Notes: generated by a model from the sequence alone, not told the origin. Positions 1-8,611 are shown, counted from the first letter of the stretch. The stretch is DNA of 33,329 bases from Gemmatimonadales bacterium (GCA_025934955.1 JAICWE010000036.1:1-33329); one strand, 5' to 3'. Numbers and translations are program-made.

Positions 1-2
1 AC

Positions 3-8
3 TAGATT
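3..8 (+). promoter_or_regulatory. Possible leaderless -10 element (TAGATT) of arfB
   Basis: TAGATT ends 7 bases before the arfB ATG (16). The intervening TGCGCGC has no Shine-Dalgarno character. The left edge of the window prevents a search for a -35 element. Confidence 0.35.
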
Positions 9-15
9 TGCGCGC

Positions 16-447
16 ATGGACGACGCCCATCTGGAGGTGACGCCGGCGTTCCGGATCCCTCGCGCGGAGCTCGCATACCGGGCGACCCGCGCCGGCGGAC
101 CGGGCGGTCAGCACGTGAATACCAGCTCGACGCGAATCGAGCTGACCTGGGATCTGGCGCACTCCGCGGCGGCGACTGACGAGCAGCGGGCGCTGCTTCT
201 GGGGCGCCTTCGATCGCGGCTCGACGGCGACGGACAGCTTCGGCTCGTCGCGGCGGGCTCGCGCAGCCAGCACCAGAATCGGGAAGACGCGACCGATCGC
301 CTGCGCCGCATCGTGGCCGATGCGCTGCGCGAGCGAAAGCCGCGGCGCGCGACGCGGGTCCCTGGTGCGGCAAAGGCGCGACGGCTGGCGCGGAAGCGCC
401 AGCGGGGCGAGCTGAAGCGGAGCCGCGGTCCGGTGCGCGATGACTGA
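16..447 (+). CDS. arfB: Peptidyl-tRNA hydrolase ArfB (YaeJ-type ribosome rescue factor)
   Basis: The product (143 residues) is a small class-I release-factor-like protein that hydrolyses peptidyl-tRNA on stalled, non-stop ribosomes. The sequence shows the GGQ motif (GGPGGQHVNT, GGQ at about residues 30-32) inside an RF-1 domain, followed by a strongly basic C-terminal tail (about residues 100-143, many Arg/Lys) of the kind ArfB inserts into the empty mRNA channel. There is no codon-recognition domain, and the length matches ArfB rather than RF1/RF2 (about 360 residues). The ATG at 16 is chosen because only 15 bases precede it in the window and the protein begins right at the expected domain edge. 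No Shine-Dalgarno is visible; a TAGATT hexamer lies 7 bases upstream. It overlaps the next gene by 8 bases, suggesting co-translation with a tRNA-modification enzyme. Confidence 0.93.
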   Translation: MDDAHLEVTPAFRIPRAELAYRATRAGGPGGQHVNTSSTRIELTWDLAHSAAATDEQRALLLGRLRSRLDGDGQLRLVAAGSRSQHQNREDATDRLRRIVADALRERKPRRATRVPGAAKARRLARKRQRGELKRSRGPVRDD

Positions 448-1441
448 CGCGCGGCACCTCGTCGTCGACCCCACGCGTCCCGACCCGCGGGCCATTGCGC
501 GCGCCGCCGCCGCGATCCGGCGCGGCGAGCTGGTCGCCTTTCCCACCGAGACGGTATACGGCCTTGGGGCCGACGCGCTCGACCCGGCGGCGGTGGCGCG
601 GATCTACGAGGCGAAGGGTCGGCCGTCGTACAATCCGCTCATCGTGCACGTGCTGGATGCGGTGGCGGCACGCGGACTGGTGACAGCGTGGCCCCCGGCG
701 GCACAGCGGCTGGCCGACGCCTGCTGGCCCGGTCCGGTGACATTGGTACTGCCCAAGACGCCGGCCGTGCCCGACGCGGTGACTGCCGGGCTTCCCGCCG
801 TGGCGATCCGGGTACCGGCGCATCCGGTGGCGCTCGCGCTGCTGCGCGCCGCGGAACGGCCGATCGCGGCGCCGAGCGCGAACCGATCGAACGAGCTGTC
901 GCCCACCACGGCGGCGCACGTGGCGAGCGCGCTGGGAGACCGCGTGGCGCTGATCCTCGATGCCGGGCCGACGGACGTCGGCATCGAGTCCACGGTGGTG
1001 GACCTCACCGGCCCGCGCCCGCGGCTGCTCCGGCCCGGGCTGGTGTCGCGAGACGAGCTGGTGCGGATGATCGGCGATGTCGCCGAGGTGGAGGCTACGT
1101 CCGGCGACGCGTCGCGGAGCTCACCGGGTCAGCTGGAGCGCCACTACGCGCCGCAGGCCGAGCTCCGGCTGGTGGACGATCCGGACGCCGGCCGCGCCGC
1201 CCTGGGCGAAGCGCGCCTGGCCGGCCAGCGCGCGGCGCTGCTCACCTACGAGCCGGAGATCGGTGGCGATCCCGATGTCGCGCTGCTCCCGGCCGAGCCG
1301 GCCGGATACGCCCGACGGCTGTACGCCGCCCTGCACGATCTCGATGCACGCGATTACAATGTTGTATATGTCGTACGGCCGCCGGCGGACGCGGCGTGGG
1401 AGGGCATCCACGACCGGCTCCGGCGCGCCGCACACCGCTGA
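440..1441 (+). CDS. tsaC: L-threonylcarbamoyladenylate synthase (Sua5/TsaC family)
   Basis: This enzyme makes threonylcarbamoyl-AMP from threonine, bicarbonate and ATP, the first step of t6A37 modification of ANN-decoding tRNAs in the cytoplasm. The N-terminal YrdC-like domain is clear: FPTETVYGLGADA at residues 34-46, then KGRPSYNPLIVHV around 59-71, and SANRSNELSPTTAAHV further on. At 333 residues it is longer than the single-domain TsaC (about 190) and carries the Sua5-type C-terminal domain, with a typical ending (LYAALHDLDARDYNVVYV). It is therefore the two-domain Sua5 form. It starts inside the end of arfB (8-base overlap). The partner genes tsaB, tsaD and tsaE are not in the window. 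It ends 3 bases from the convergent comM stop codon. Confidence 0.95.
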   Translation: MTDARHLVVDPTRPDPRAIARAAAAIRRGELVAFPTETVYGLGADALDPAAVARIYEAKGRPSYNPLIVHVLDAVAARGLVTAWPPAAQRLADACWPGPVTLVLPKTPAVPDAVTAGLPAVAIRVPAHPVALALLRAAERPIAAPSANRSNELSPTTAAHVASALGDRVALILDAGPTDVGIESTVVDLTGPRPRLLRPGLVSRDELVRMIGDVAEVEATSGDASRSSPGQLERHYAPQAELRLVDDPDAGRAALGEARLAGQRAALLTYEPEIGGDPDVALLPAEPAGYARRLYAALHDLDARDYNVVYVVRPPADAAWEGIHDRLRRAAHR

Positions 1442-1444
1442 GCA

Positions 1445-3010
1445 TCACCCTGCCGCCGCTGCCTCGGGCAGCGCCCCGTCTCGGTCCAGGCTGCGGTACT
1501 GCACCGCTTCCGCCACGTGCGACGACTCGATGTCGTCCGCGCCGGCGAGATCGGCGATGGTCCGCGCCACCTTGAGCACGCGATGATACGCGCGGGCCGA
1601 GAGGCCGAGCCGCGCGATCGCGGCGCGAAGCAGCGGCTCGGCCCCGCCGCCGAGGCGGCAGTGACGGCGAAGCTGGCGTGCGGTCATGTGCGCGTTGGCG
1701 TGGATGCCGGGCTGCTCGCGCAGGCGATGCCGCTGCCGGGCGCGCGCCGCTTCCACGCGGCCGCGGATGGTGGCACTCGGCTCGCCTGGATCGGTGCCGG
1801 CGAGTTCGTGCGGCGCGACGGCGGGCACGGCAAGGTGGATGTCGATTCGATCGAGTAGAGGGCCGGACAGTCGGGCCAGGTAGCGCCGGATCGTTTCCGG
1901 CCCGCAGACGCAGCGACCAGAGGGATCTCCGCGGTACCCACACGGACACGGGTTCATCGCAGCGGCGAGCATCAGGCGCGCCGGGTAGCTCAGCGTCATC
2001 GCGGCGCGGCTCAGCGTCACGACGCCGTCTTCCAGCGGCTGGCGCAGCACCTCCAGCACGTTGCGGCGGAACTCCGGCAGCTCATCGAGGAAGAGTACGC
2101 CGCCGTGAGCGAGACTCACCTCTCCCGGCCGGGGCCACGCGCCGCCGCCGATGAGGCCGGCGTCGCTGATGGTGTGGTGCGGCGCGCGGAACGGCCGGGT
2201 GGCGAGCAGGGCGCGGCCCTCGGGAAGCACGCCGGCGACGCTGTGGATGCGGGTGGTCTCCAGCGCCTCATCGAGCGACATGGCCGGCAGGATGGTGGGG
2301 AGTCGGCGCGCGAGCATCGTCTTGCCCGCGCCGGGCACGCCGATGAGGAGCAGGTTGTGCGATCCGGCGGCCGCGACCTCCAGCGCGCGCTTGGCGGCGC
2401 CCTGGCCTCGTACGTCGGCGAAGTCGGCTTCGTCGGTGGCACCGGCCGCGAGGAGCGCCGCGGGATCGCTCCGCGCAGGTTCGATGGGTCGGGAGCCGTT
2501 GCAATGGCCGCAGACCTCTCGCAACGTCGCAGCACCCAGGATTTCGAGCCCCTCGACCATTGCCGCTTCGGCGACGTTGGCGAGCGGGAGCAATACGGCA
2601 CGGCAGCCGCCGGCGCGGGCCGCGAGCGCGAGCGAGAGTGCGCCGCGTACCGGCCGCACGTCGCCCTCGAGCCCGAGCTCGCCGACGACGAGCACGCGTT
2701 CGAGCCGCTCCGGCGGAAGCTGGCCGCTGGCGGTGAGCACGGCGAGCGCGATGGGAAGATCGAGGGCGGAGCCGGCCTTCGGACGATCCGCCGGCGCCAG
2801 GTTGATCGTCACGCGGCGGAGCGGCATCTGGTAGCCGGCGTTGACCAGGGCGGCGCCGACGCGCTCGCGGCCCTCACGAACGGCCCCCTGGGGCAGCCCG
2901 ACGGTGGCGAAGGCCGGCAGGCCCGGGCTGATGTCCGCCTCGACGTCCACCAGGTACGCGTCGATACCGAAGAGTGAAGCCGAGCGGATCCGCGCGAGTA
3001 TGGACGCCAC
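1445..3010 (-). CDS. comM: YifB/ComM family Mg-chelatase-like AAA+ ATPase
   Basis: The 521-residue protein belongs to the ComM/YifB family; in naturally competent bacteria ComM is a hexameric helicase promoting branch migration during integration of transformed DNA. Visible features are an N-terminal ChlI/Lon-like domain (residues 1-170), Walker A GVPGAGKT (224-231), Walker B GVLFLDE (about 304-310), and a cysteine cluster NPCPCGYRGD plus CVC near 353-369 typical of the family. The C-terminal Mg-chelatase domain ends at about residue 510. The start is GTG at 3010, giving the family-typical beginning (MASILARIRSASLFGIDA). The frame stays open to 4555, but that extension is the antisense of the S41 protease and is not coding. 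No good Shine-Dalgarno precedes the GTG. In non-competent species the role is uncertain. Confidence 0.93.
   Translation of the reverse strand: MASILARIRSASLFGIDAYLVDVEADISPGLPAFATVGLPQGAVREGRERVGAALVNAGYQMPLRRVTINLAPADRPKAGSALDLPIALAVLTASGQLPPERLERVLVVGELGLEGDVRPVRGALSLALAARAGGCRAVLLPLANVAEAAMVEGLEILGAATLREVCGHCNGSRPIEPARSDPAALLAAGATDEADFADVRGQGAAKRALEVAAAGSHNLLLIGVPGAGKTMLARRLPTILPAMSLDEALETTRIHSVAGVLPEGRALLATRPFRAPHHTISDAGLIGGGAWPRPGEVSLAHGGVLFLDELPEFRRNVLEVLRQPLEDGVVTLSRAAMTLSYPARLMLAAAMNPCPCGYRGDPSGRCVCGPETIRRYLARLSGPLLDRIDIHLAVPAVAPHELAGTDPGEPSATIRGRVEAARARQRHRLREQPGIHANAHMTARQLRRHCRLGGGAEPLLRAAIARLGLSARAYHRVLKVARTIADLAGADDIESSHVAEAVQYRSLDRDGALPEAAAAG
1457..1473. terminator. Short hairpin at the tsaC/comM convergent junction
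   Basis: CGCTGCC at 1457-1463 and GGCAGCG at 1467-1473 form a perfect 7-bp stem with a 3-base loop. It sits within the last codons of comM, 16 bases beyond the tsaC stop. No T-tract follows on either strand, so termination is only a possibility suggested by its position between convergent genes. The arms also encode part of an alanine-rich C-terminus, which could produce such a palindrome by chance. Confidence 0.25.
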
Positions 3011-3206
3011 CGGGGGAGGGACGCCGAACGGTGGCCGGTGCCGCCGCCGCACGCGTGACCGATTTCGGGCCGCCGGGCTCCGAATGCCGCGGCCGAGGTC
3101 ATGGGCGGCCCTCGATTTGCTGGTTTCCGGGCCGTCAACCGCTCTGCCTTGATTCACCACCGAAGCACTGTGCAGCCGGCGATAACCTCTGGCATTTCGC
3201 GAGGCG

Positions 3207-3212
3207 AGGAGG
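3207..3212 (+). promoter_or_regulatory. Shine-Dalgarno deciding the S41 protease start
   Basis: A perfect AGGAGG lies 11 bases upstream of ATG 3224. It supports this ATG, which opens directly into a hydrophobic membrane segment, over the longer frame beginning at 3101. The rest of the 213-base gap back to comM (3011-3206) shows no convincing -35/-10 pair on either strand. Confidence 0.7.
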
Positions 3213-3223
3213 ACCGAACTCGC

Positions 3224-4594
3224 ATGAAAAAGCGTGTCGGCGCAATGGCGCTCGTCGCCATTCTCTCGTTCCTGACCGGCGGCTGGCTCCTCCGACGTGA
3301 GGCCTCGGCCGAAGGTGACCTCTATCAGAGGGCGCGGCTCTTCGAAGACGTGCTCTCGACCATCCAGAAGCACTACGTCGATTCGACCAGCGCGCCGGAG
3401 CTGTACCGCGAGGCCACCGAGCAGCTCGTCACGTCGCTCCACGACCCCTATGCCGAGCTGCTCACCGGCGATTCGTATCGCCAGTATCGCGAGCAGGTGA
3501 CCGGCACGCGGCGCTCCGTCAGCACCGGCTCGCTCCTCGGCCCGACCGAGCCCGGTGAAGTGCGCGTACCGGCGGTCTCCGCGGCGGCGCTGCTGCCGCA
3601 CGGCGTCGGCTACCTCGCGCTGCACGCGATTTCGCAGGACGCGGCCGACGAAGTGGCCCGGACGGTGAGCACGCTGCGGTCGCAGGGGATGCGGTCGCTG
3701 GTGATCGATCTTCGCTACGATCCCGGCGGGCTCATCTCCGAGGGCGCCGCCGTCGCCGATCTCTTCCTCGATCGCGGCGACACCATCGCCGTCACCCGCG
3801 GTCGCACTCCCGAGCACAGCAAGTCGTACATCGACCGCGAGGCGCAGCGCTGGCCCGACCTGCCGGTCGCGGTGCTGGTCAATCGCGGCACCGCGAGCGC
3901 CGCCGAGCTCATCACCACCGCGCTCCAGGACCACGATCGCGCGGCGATCATCGGCATGCCGACGTACGGCAAGGGCGTCGTGCAGACGACGTTCAAGCTG
4001 GGCGACGACGTCGCGCTCAAGCTCACCACGGCGCGCTGGTATGGGCCGAGCGGCCGCAGCATCCAGCGTCCGCTGCCCGCGATGACCGCCGAATGGGCGC
4101 CGCTGATCGTGCAGGGCGACTCGCTGCGCGCGCTGCGCTTCCGCTCCTCCGCCGGACGGCCGCTGGCCTCGGCCCAGGGCGTGGTGCCGGACATTTCGAT
4201 CAAGCAGACGGCACTCACCGACCGCGAGCGGGATTTCCTCAGCGCCATCGGCAACGACATGGCGCTGTATCACGAGGTCCTGACCGGCTACGCCAAGCTG
4301 CTGAAGGCGTCGCACCGGCCGGCCGCCGAGGGCTTCACGGTGACGCCGGAGATGCGGGACGAGGTGCGCGCACGGCTGGCGCGGGGCGGCATCCGGGTGC
4401 CGGACGACGTGTTCGACGGCGCGAGCGACTACCTCGATCAGGAGATCGGCTACGCCGTGGCCCGCGAGGCGTTCGGCGTCGCCGCCGAGACCCGCCGCCG
4501 CGCGCGGGACGATCGCCAGCTCGCCACGGCGGAGGCGATTCTGGTGCGCGCGCACGGCGCCGGCGCCGCGGTGGCGCTCACCGCCGCGCGATAA
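3224..4594 (+). CDS. S41 family carboxy-terminal processing peptidase lacking a recognisable PDZ domain
   Basis: The 456-residue protein is a serine protease of the CtpA/tail-specific family. It starts with a short basic segment and one hydrophobic helix (about residues 6-23), so it is probably anchored in the inner membrane facing the periplasm. The DPYAELL helical-bundle motif is at 74-80. The catalytic Ser is Ser225 in GTASAAEL and the general-base Lys is Lys250 in TYGKGVVQ, with the 25-residue spacing usual for the family. What is odd is the region between residues 91 and 125: the PDZ domain of about 80-90 residues normally found here is reduced to a linker of about 35 residues. A further C-terminal extension of about 130 residues follows the catalytic core. 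PDZ domains usually gate substrate access, so regulation should differ. It stands alone between comM (divergent) and the sensor kinase (convergent). Confidence 0.9.
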   Translation: MKKRVGAMALVAILSFLTGGWLLRREASAEGDLYQRARLFEDVLSTIQKHYVDSTSAPELYREATEQLVTSLHDPYAELLTGDSYRQYREQVTGTRRSVSTGSLLGPTEPGEVRVPAVSAAALLPHGVGYLALHAISQDAADEVARTVSTLRSQGMRSLVIDLRYDPGGLISEGAAVADLFLDRGDTIAVTRGRTPEHSKSYIDREAQRWPDLPVAVLVNRGTASAAELITTALQDHDRAAIIGMPTYGKGVVQTTFKLGDDVALKLTTARWYGPSGRSIQRPLPAMTAEWAPLIVQGDSLRALRFRSSAGRPLASAQGVVPDISIKQTALTDRERDFLSAIGNDMALYHEVLTGYAKLLKASHRPAAEGFTVTPEMRDEVRARLARGGIRVPDDVFDGASDYLDQEIGYAVAREAFGVAAETRRRARDDRQLATAEAILVRAHGAGAAVALTAAR

Positions 4595-4602
4595 CCCGAC
4601 CG

Positions 4603-4635
4603 CGATTCACCTGCCCCGGTCGGGCAGGTGAATCG
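4603..4635. terminator. Strong bidirectional hairpin between S41 protease and sensor kinase
   Basis: A perfect 14-bp inverted repeat is seen: CGATTCACCTGCCC at 4603-4616 and GGGCAGGTGAATCG at 4622-4635, with a 5-base loop. It begins 8 bases after the S41 stop codon, and the left arm contains the stop codon of the convergent kinase (4607-4609). The position fits a shared terminator for both transcripts. No U-tract is present, as is common in very GC-rich genomes, so the mechanism is inferred. Confidence 0.6.
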
Positions 4636-7600
4636 TCACCACCGTTCCCCGCCCGACCTCACTCGCCACCTCGACCCGCCCCGCCCAGCTCTCCACCAGC
4701 CGCCGCACGATCGCCAGGCCGAGTCCCGAGCCGCTCGTCGTCGTCGAGAAGCGGGGCTCGAAGATGCGGGGCAGCAGCTCCGGCGCGATGCCGCGCCCGT
4801 CGTCCGTCACGCTGAGACAGCCGGCGCCGGCCCGTACCATCACCTCGCGCGCGCCGGCGTCGCGCGCATTCTCCAGCAGATTCACCAGCACCTCCTTCAA
4901 CTCGTCGCGCCGGAGCAGCGCGATCAGCGGTGCCGGGGCGTCGAGCCGCACGCGGGCGCCTTCCTCCGACAGGCCATAGAGCTGCACCACCTCGCGCGCC
5001 ACCGCCGCAACGTCCACCGGCGCGAGCGGCTCCTGCTCCTCCACCGGCGCGCCGAAGCGGCTGAACGCCCGGGCGATGGTGTCGAGGCGATCGATCTCGG
5101 CGAGCACGCGCTCGCTGGTTTCCGCGAGAGTTCGGGCGAAGTCGGCGCGGCGCTCCTCATCGCGATATGCCCGTCGCAGATGCTGCATGCCGAGTCGCAT
5201 CGGCGTGAGCGGGTTCTTGATCTCGTGGGCCACCTGCCGCGCCATCTCGCCCCATGCGAGCACCCGCTCCGCGCGGGAGACGTCGGTCACGTCGTTGAGG
5301 GCGAGGACGACGCCGGCGAGGTCCGGCCCCGCCGCGGCGAGCTGCACGGTGAGCCGGCGCCCGGCCACGCTCAGCTCCGCGCCCACCTCGCCCCCGATTC
5401 CCGCGGCGAGGAAGCGTTCCACCACGTCGCGCAGCTCGGACCAGGCCGGCCCGAGGACACCGAGCAGCGACGCGTCCTCGGGCAGCTCGACGCCGAGCAG
5501 CTCGCGAGCGCGCGGGTTCGCGAGCAGCACGCGACCGGTGGGATCGAGCGCGACGACTCCGGTGGCCGCCGTCGCGAGCACGGCGGCGGTACGGCGCCGC
5601 GCCTCTTCCAGAGCGCGCTGCGAGGCGCGGATGTCGTCGGCCATGCGCTCGAACGCGCCGAACACCGGCGCGAACTCGCTCGGCGGATCGGGCGAGTGAA
5701 GCGGCATCGGCCGCCCCTGTCCCAGCGCGAGCGCCGATCGGCGCAGCTCGGACACCGGCCGCGAGAGCGCGCGGGCGGCCTGGCCGGCGCCGGCCAGGGC
5801 GGCCGCGACGCCCGCCAACGTCGCCAGCAGCAGCACCAGCGCGAGGTCGAGCTGCTTCGCGGCCAGCGAGCTTTCGTCGGCGAGCTGCGGGGTCGCGAGG
5901 ACGGCGAGGCCCGCGGGCGTCGCCGGCTGCACGATGCGATAGCCGATCCGCTCGCCCAGGCTCGGCACCGGACCATCGCGGGTTACCTCGAGGTCGCCGC
6001 CGCGGCCGAGCGCCTGGAACGCCCCGGCGGGCATCAGCTCCGCCACCACCCCGAGGTCGCGCAGCACGGGAGCGCTGACCGCCGCGAGAGCGCCGCCGCC
6101 GTAGAGCGCGAGGTCGGCGTCGATTCGGCGACTGAGGGTGCTGAGTCCCTCCTGGAGCGCGGGCGCGGGCGCCCGCAGCAGTCCGCCGGAGGCGAGCACG
6201 GCGTCGCGCAGCGTCTGCGCGATGAGAAGGTCCCGTCCGCGGCGCGCCTCATCGCGCAGTCGCGCGAAGCCCCACAGCGCGAAGCCGACGGCCGGGAGCA
6301 GGAAGAAGGCGGCGAGGGTCACCGCCAGCCGGATGCGAAACGAGCGCGCGAGACGCGGAAAGGCCGGCAGTGTGGCGGGCGCGCCGGCGGTCAGCTCCGC
6401 CAGCACCCACAGCAGCGCGAGCGCCGCCGCGTCGAAGATGACGACGAGCGCGCCGCGCACGAACAGCGGCGCCGGCCCACGGAGGTCGATCAGCGCGTGC
6501 ACCGTGCGCGGGCCGCTCGGAAAGAACAGCGCGCGCTCGCTCCGCAGCACCCACCCGTCGCGGGCCCAGGTCAGCGTGTCCGCGGTCGCGGCGGGGAGCG
6601 CCTCCGCCGAGGGCGGCGCGAGTTCGAGCCGGTAGCGCGAGCTATGTCGCGCCTCGGGATCCAGCAGCCGCCCAAGCCGGGACGGCGCCACCAGCGCCGA
6701 GCGCGGCCCGATGGCCGCGGTCAGCACGCTCCCGTCCGGCACCCGAGCGAGCAGCACGTAGTGCACGCCCGGCACCCGTCGGAGCACGACGATCCTGCGC
6801 GACTCGCCGGGCGCGAGCGAGCCGGCGAGGGCGCCTAACGTCGCGGTGGACACGTCGAGCGAGTCGAGCTCGAGGTCGGCCGTGAGCCGGCCGTCTGCGG
6901 TCCAGCGCGCGAGGTGCGTGGGATAGCGCTGGCTTCGCAGCGCCGACTCGTGCCAGCGCACGTACAGCTCGGTCGCGGTCGTCGGCGGCTCCGCGGCCAC
7001 CAGGTCGTCGCCGAACCGCTCCAGCGGCGGCAGCGCGAGCGGGTCGGGCTCATCGCCCAGTCGGCTCACGTCCAGTCCCACCGCCTGGAGCCGACCCCGC
7101 AGCTCGGCGTCCCAGGTGACGAGCGACGCGAAGCTTCCGACCGCGACCGCGATGCCGAGCACCAGCGCCCAGCGCGGCGCCGGGAGCGCCACGCAGACCA
7201 GCGCCGGCAGCCAGATGAGCGGGAGCCATGCGGGCCAGCCGTGCGCCGGCGACCACATCGCGACCGCGGCGACCGATGCTGCCGCCGCGAGTGCCGCTCC
7301 AAGCGCGGGACGCCAGCGGCGCGGCTCGCCCCAGCCGCGGAGCAGCGCCGCGGCCGTCACCACCGGCGCCGTCGCCCCGACCACCAGGGCCAGCTCCCAG
7401 GTGAGCCAGAGCGCCGCGGCGACCCCGGTCGCCGGAGGCGTGATCCCGCGGCCCAGCCACCCGATGATCGGCGGCGCAACCACCAGGAGCGCCAGCGCGA
7501 GCACCGCTCCGATCGTCCGCCGTGGCGGGCGCCGCCGCCAGAGCCACACCGAGGCGACGTCGAGCAGCGCACCGGCCAACGTGAGCACGCCGGCGGAGCC

Positions 7601-8611
7601 GAGCGCCCCGCGGCCGACCGGCAGGAAGAAAGTGGCGGGAGAGAAGAGCGGAGCCACGCCCAGCGCGGCCCCGAGCGGTGCCCGCGCGGCGACCAGCAGC
7701 ACCAGGGCGAGCAGACCGAGCCGCAGCGCGGCGCTCTCGACGCTCGCCAGCGCGAGCACGACGACGCTGATGACCAGCCAGCTCACTGTCGCCCGGCCGC
7801 GAGCCAGGGTCTGCGCGCGCGCCGTCCCCTGCTCCGGAGGCACCGGCTGCACGCTGAAGAGAAGGCGGGGCCCGGCGGTCGTCGGCTCGGTGTAATCGAA
7901 GACGTCGCGATTGTCCGGCACCTTGCCCGGCGGGAACACCTTGAGGCCGACGTCGGTAGACTGGCGGAACCGCTCGGCGACGCTGCGGTCGCGGTCGGGC
8001 ACAGCGGGATGCGCCCACACCAGCACCGTGGCGACGACGACGCGCCCGTTCGCGGAGTGGCGGCGCGCCTCGAGGGTGACGTAGTATGCATTGCTTCGCG
8101 AGCTGATGGAGTCGCCCTCCGCTTCCAGCGGGAGGCGGTGGCGGCCGGCCCAGGCCCACGGCGCGCCGGCGCTGTCGAGGATGGCGACGCCGACCTCGGG
8201 ACCCCCGCCGCTCACCGCCCGGGCCAGCGCGGTGAAAGCCAGCGGGCGATCCGCGGTCGCCGCCAGCGCGCCCCGCTCCGCCAGCCGCTCGGCGCGATGG
8301 AAGGCCGCATGCAGGTCGTCGCCCAGACGCTGTGACGCGCCGACCACGCGGGACTCGCGCTCCGCGGGCCAGTCGTGCTCGATCCGGCTGAGCGGAAATT
8401 CGGCGAGCGGTACCGCCGCGAACAGCAGCAGCAGCGCGGCCAGCAGCGCGCGGCGGCGCCAGCCGGCTTCCGGAAGGAGCAGCAAGGCGGCGAGCGCGGT
8501 GAGTCCGCCCGTGATGCCGGCGGTCAGCGGCACCGGATGACGCACCCACTCGCCCGCCGCGATGATGGCGAGCGCCAGGATTCCACTCCACCAGCGAGCG
8601 CGATGCCTCAA
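4607..8611 (-). CDS. Very large polytopic NtrY-like sensor histidine kinase
   Basis: The predicted protein has 1334 residues. The C-terminal half is a standard kinase: a transmembrane helix near 925-945, a HAMP linker from about 950, a PAS domain at about 1005-1110, and HisKA with HEIKNPLTPMRLGMQHL (phospho-acceptor His1129). HATPase_c follows with N-box NLLENARDAG, G1 DDGRGI and G2 SGLGLAI. The HisKA/PAS/HAMP order resembles NtrY. The N-terminal two thirds are unusual: two helices near residues 8-60, a likely extracytoplasmic domain to about 270, many closely packed helices at about 270-500, another soluble stretch, and two more helices near 714-780. The start is uncertain: TTG at 8611 (with AGGGA about ten bases upstream) precedes the first helix and no in-frame ATG fits. 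No response regulator is adjacent, so it is an orphan kinase. The signal is unknown. Confidence 0.88.
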   Translation of the reverse strand: MRHRARWWSGILALAIIAAGEWVRHPVPLTAGITGGLTALAALLLLPEAGWRRRALLAALLLLFAAVPLAEFPLSRIEHDWPAERESRVVGASQRLGDDLHAAFHRAERLAERGALAATADRPLAFTALARAVSGGGPEVGVAILDSAGAPWAWAGRHRLPLEAEGDSISSRSNAYYVTLEARRHSANGRVVVATVLVWAHPAVPDRDRSVAERFRQSTDVGLKVFPPGKVPDNRDVFDYTEPTTAGPRLLFSVQPVPPEQGTARAQTLARGRATVSWLVISVVVLALASVESAALRLGLLALVLLVAARAPLGAALGVAPLFSPATFFLPVGRGALGSAGVLTLAGALLDVASVWLWRRRPPRRTIGAVLALALLVVAPPIIGWLGRGITPPATGVAAALWLTWELALVVGATAPVVTAAALLRGWGEPRRWRPALGAALAAAASVAAVAMWSPAHGWPAWLPLIWLPALVCVALPAPRWALVLGIAVAVGSFASLVTWDAELRGRLQAVGLDVSRLGDEPDPLALPPLERFGDDLVAAEPPTTATELYVRWHESALRSQRYPTHLARWTADGRLTADLELDSLDVSTATLGALAGSLAPGESRRIVVLRRVPGVHYVLLARVPDGSVLTAAIGPRSALVAPSRLGRLLDPEARHSSRYRLELAPPSAEALPAATADTLTWARDGWVLRSERALFFPSGPRTVHALIDLRGPAPLFVRGALVVIFDAAALALLWVLAELTAGAPATLPAFPRLARSFRIRLAVTLAAFFLLPAVGFALWGFARLRDEARRGRDLLIAQTLRDAVLASGGLLRAPAPALQEGLSTLSRRIDADLALYGGGALAAVSAPVLRDLGVVAELMPAGAFQALGRGGDLEVTRDGPVPSLGERIGYRIVQPATPAGLAVLATPQLADESSLAAKQLDLALVLLLATLAGVAAALAGAGQAARALSRPVSELRRSALALGQGRPMPLHSPDPPSEFAPVFGAFERMADDIRASQRALEEARRRTAAVLATAATGVVALDPTGRVLLANPRARELLGVELPEDASLLGVLGPAWSELRDVVERFLAAGIGGEVGAELSVAGRRLTVQLAAAGPDLAGVVLALNDVTDVSRAERVLAWGEMARQVAHEIKNPLTPMRLGMQHLRRAYRDEERRADFARTLAETSERVLAEIDRLDTIARAFSRFGAPVEEQEPLAPVDVAAVAREVVQLYGLSEEGARVRLDAPAPLIALLRRDELKEVLVNLLENARDAGAREVMVRAGAGCLSVTDDGRGIAPELLPRIFEPRFSTTTSGSGLGLAIVRRLVESWAGRVEVASEVGRGTVVTIHLPDRGR

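Noticed and set aside
1347-1372. AT-rich stretch (GATTACAATGTTGTATATG) as a promoter
   Set aside because: It encodes the conserved DYNVVYV end of the Sua5 domain and the following gene is on the opposite strand.
3149-3188. TTGATT with GATAAC as a promoter for the S41 gene
   Set aside because: The spacing of 26 bases is too long and no other -35 fits TAACCT at 3183.
3011-4555. Upstream extension of the comM frame to 1036 residues
   Set aside because: The extra 515 residues are antisense to the S41 protease and its promoter region, lack family motifs, and the known YifB N-terminus starts at the GTG 3010.
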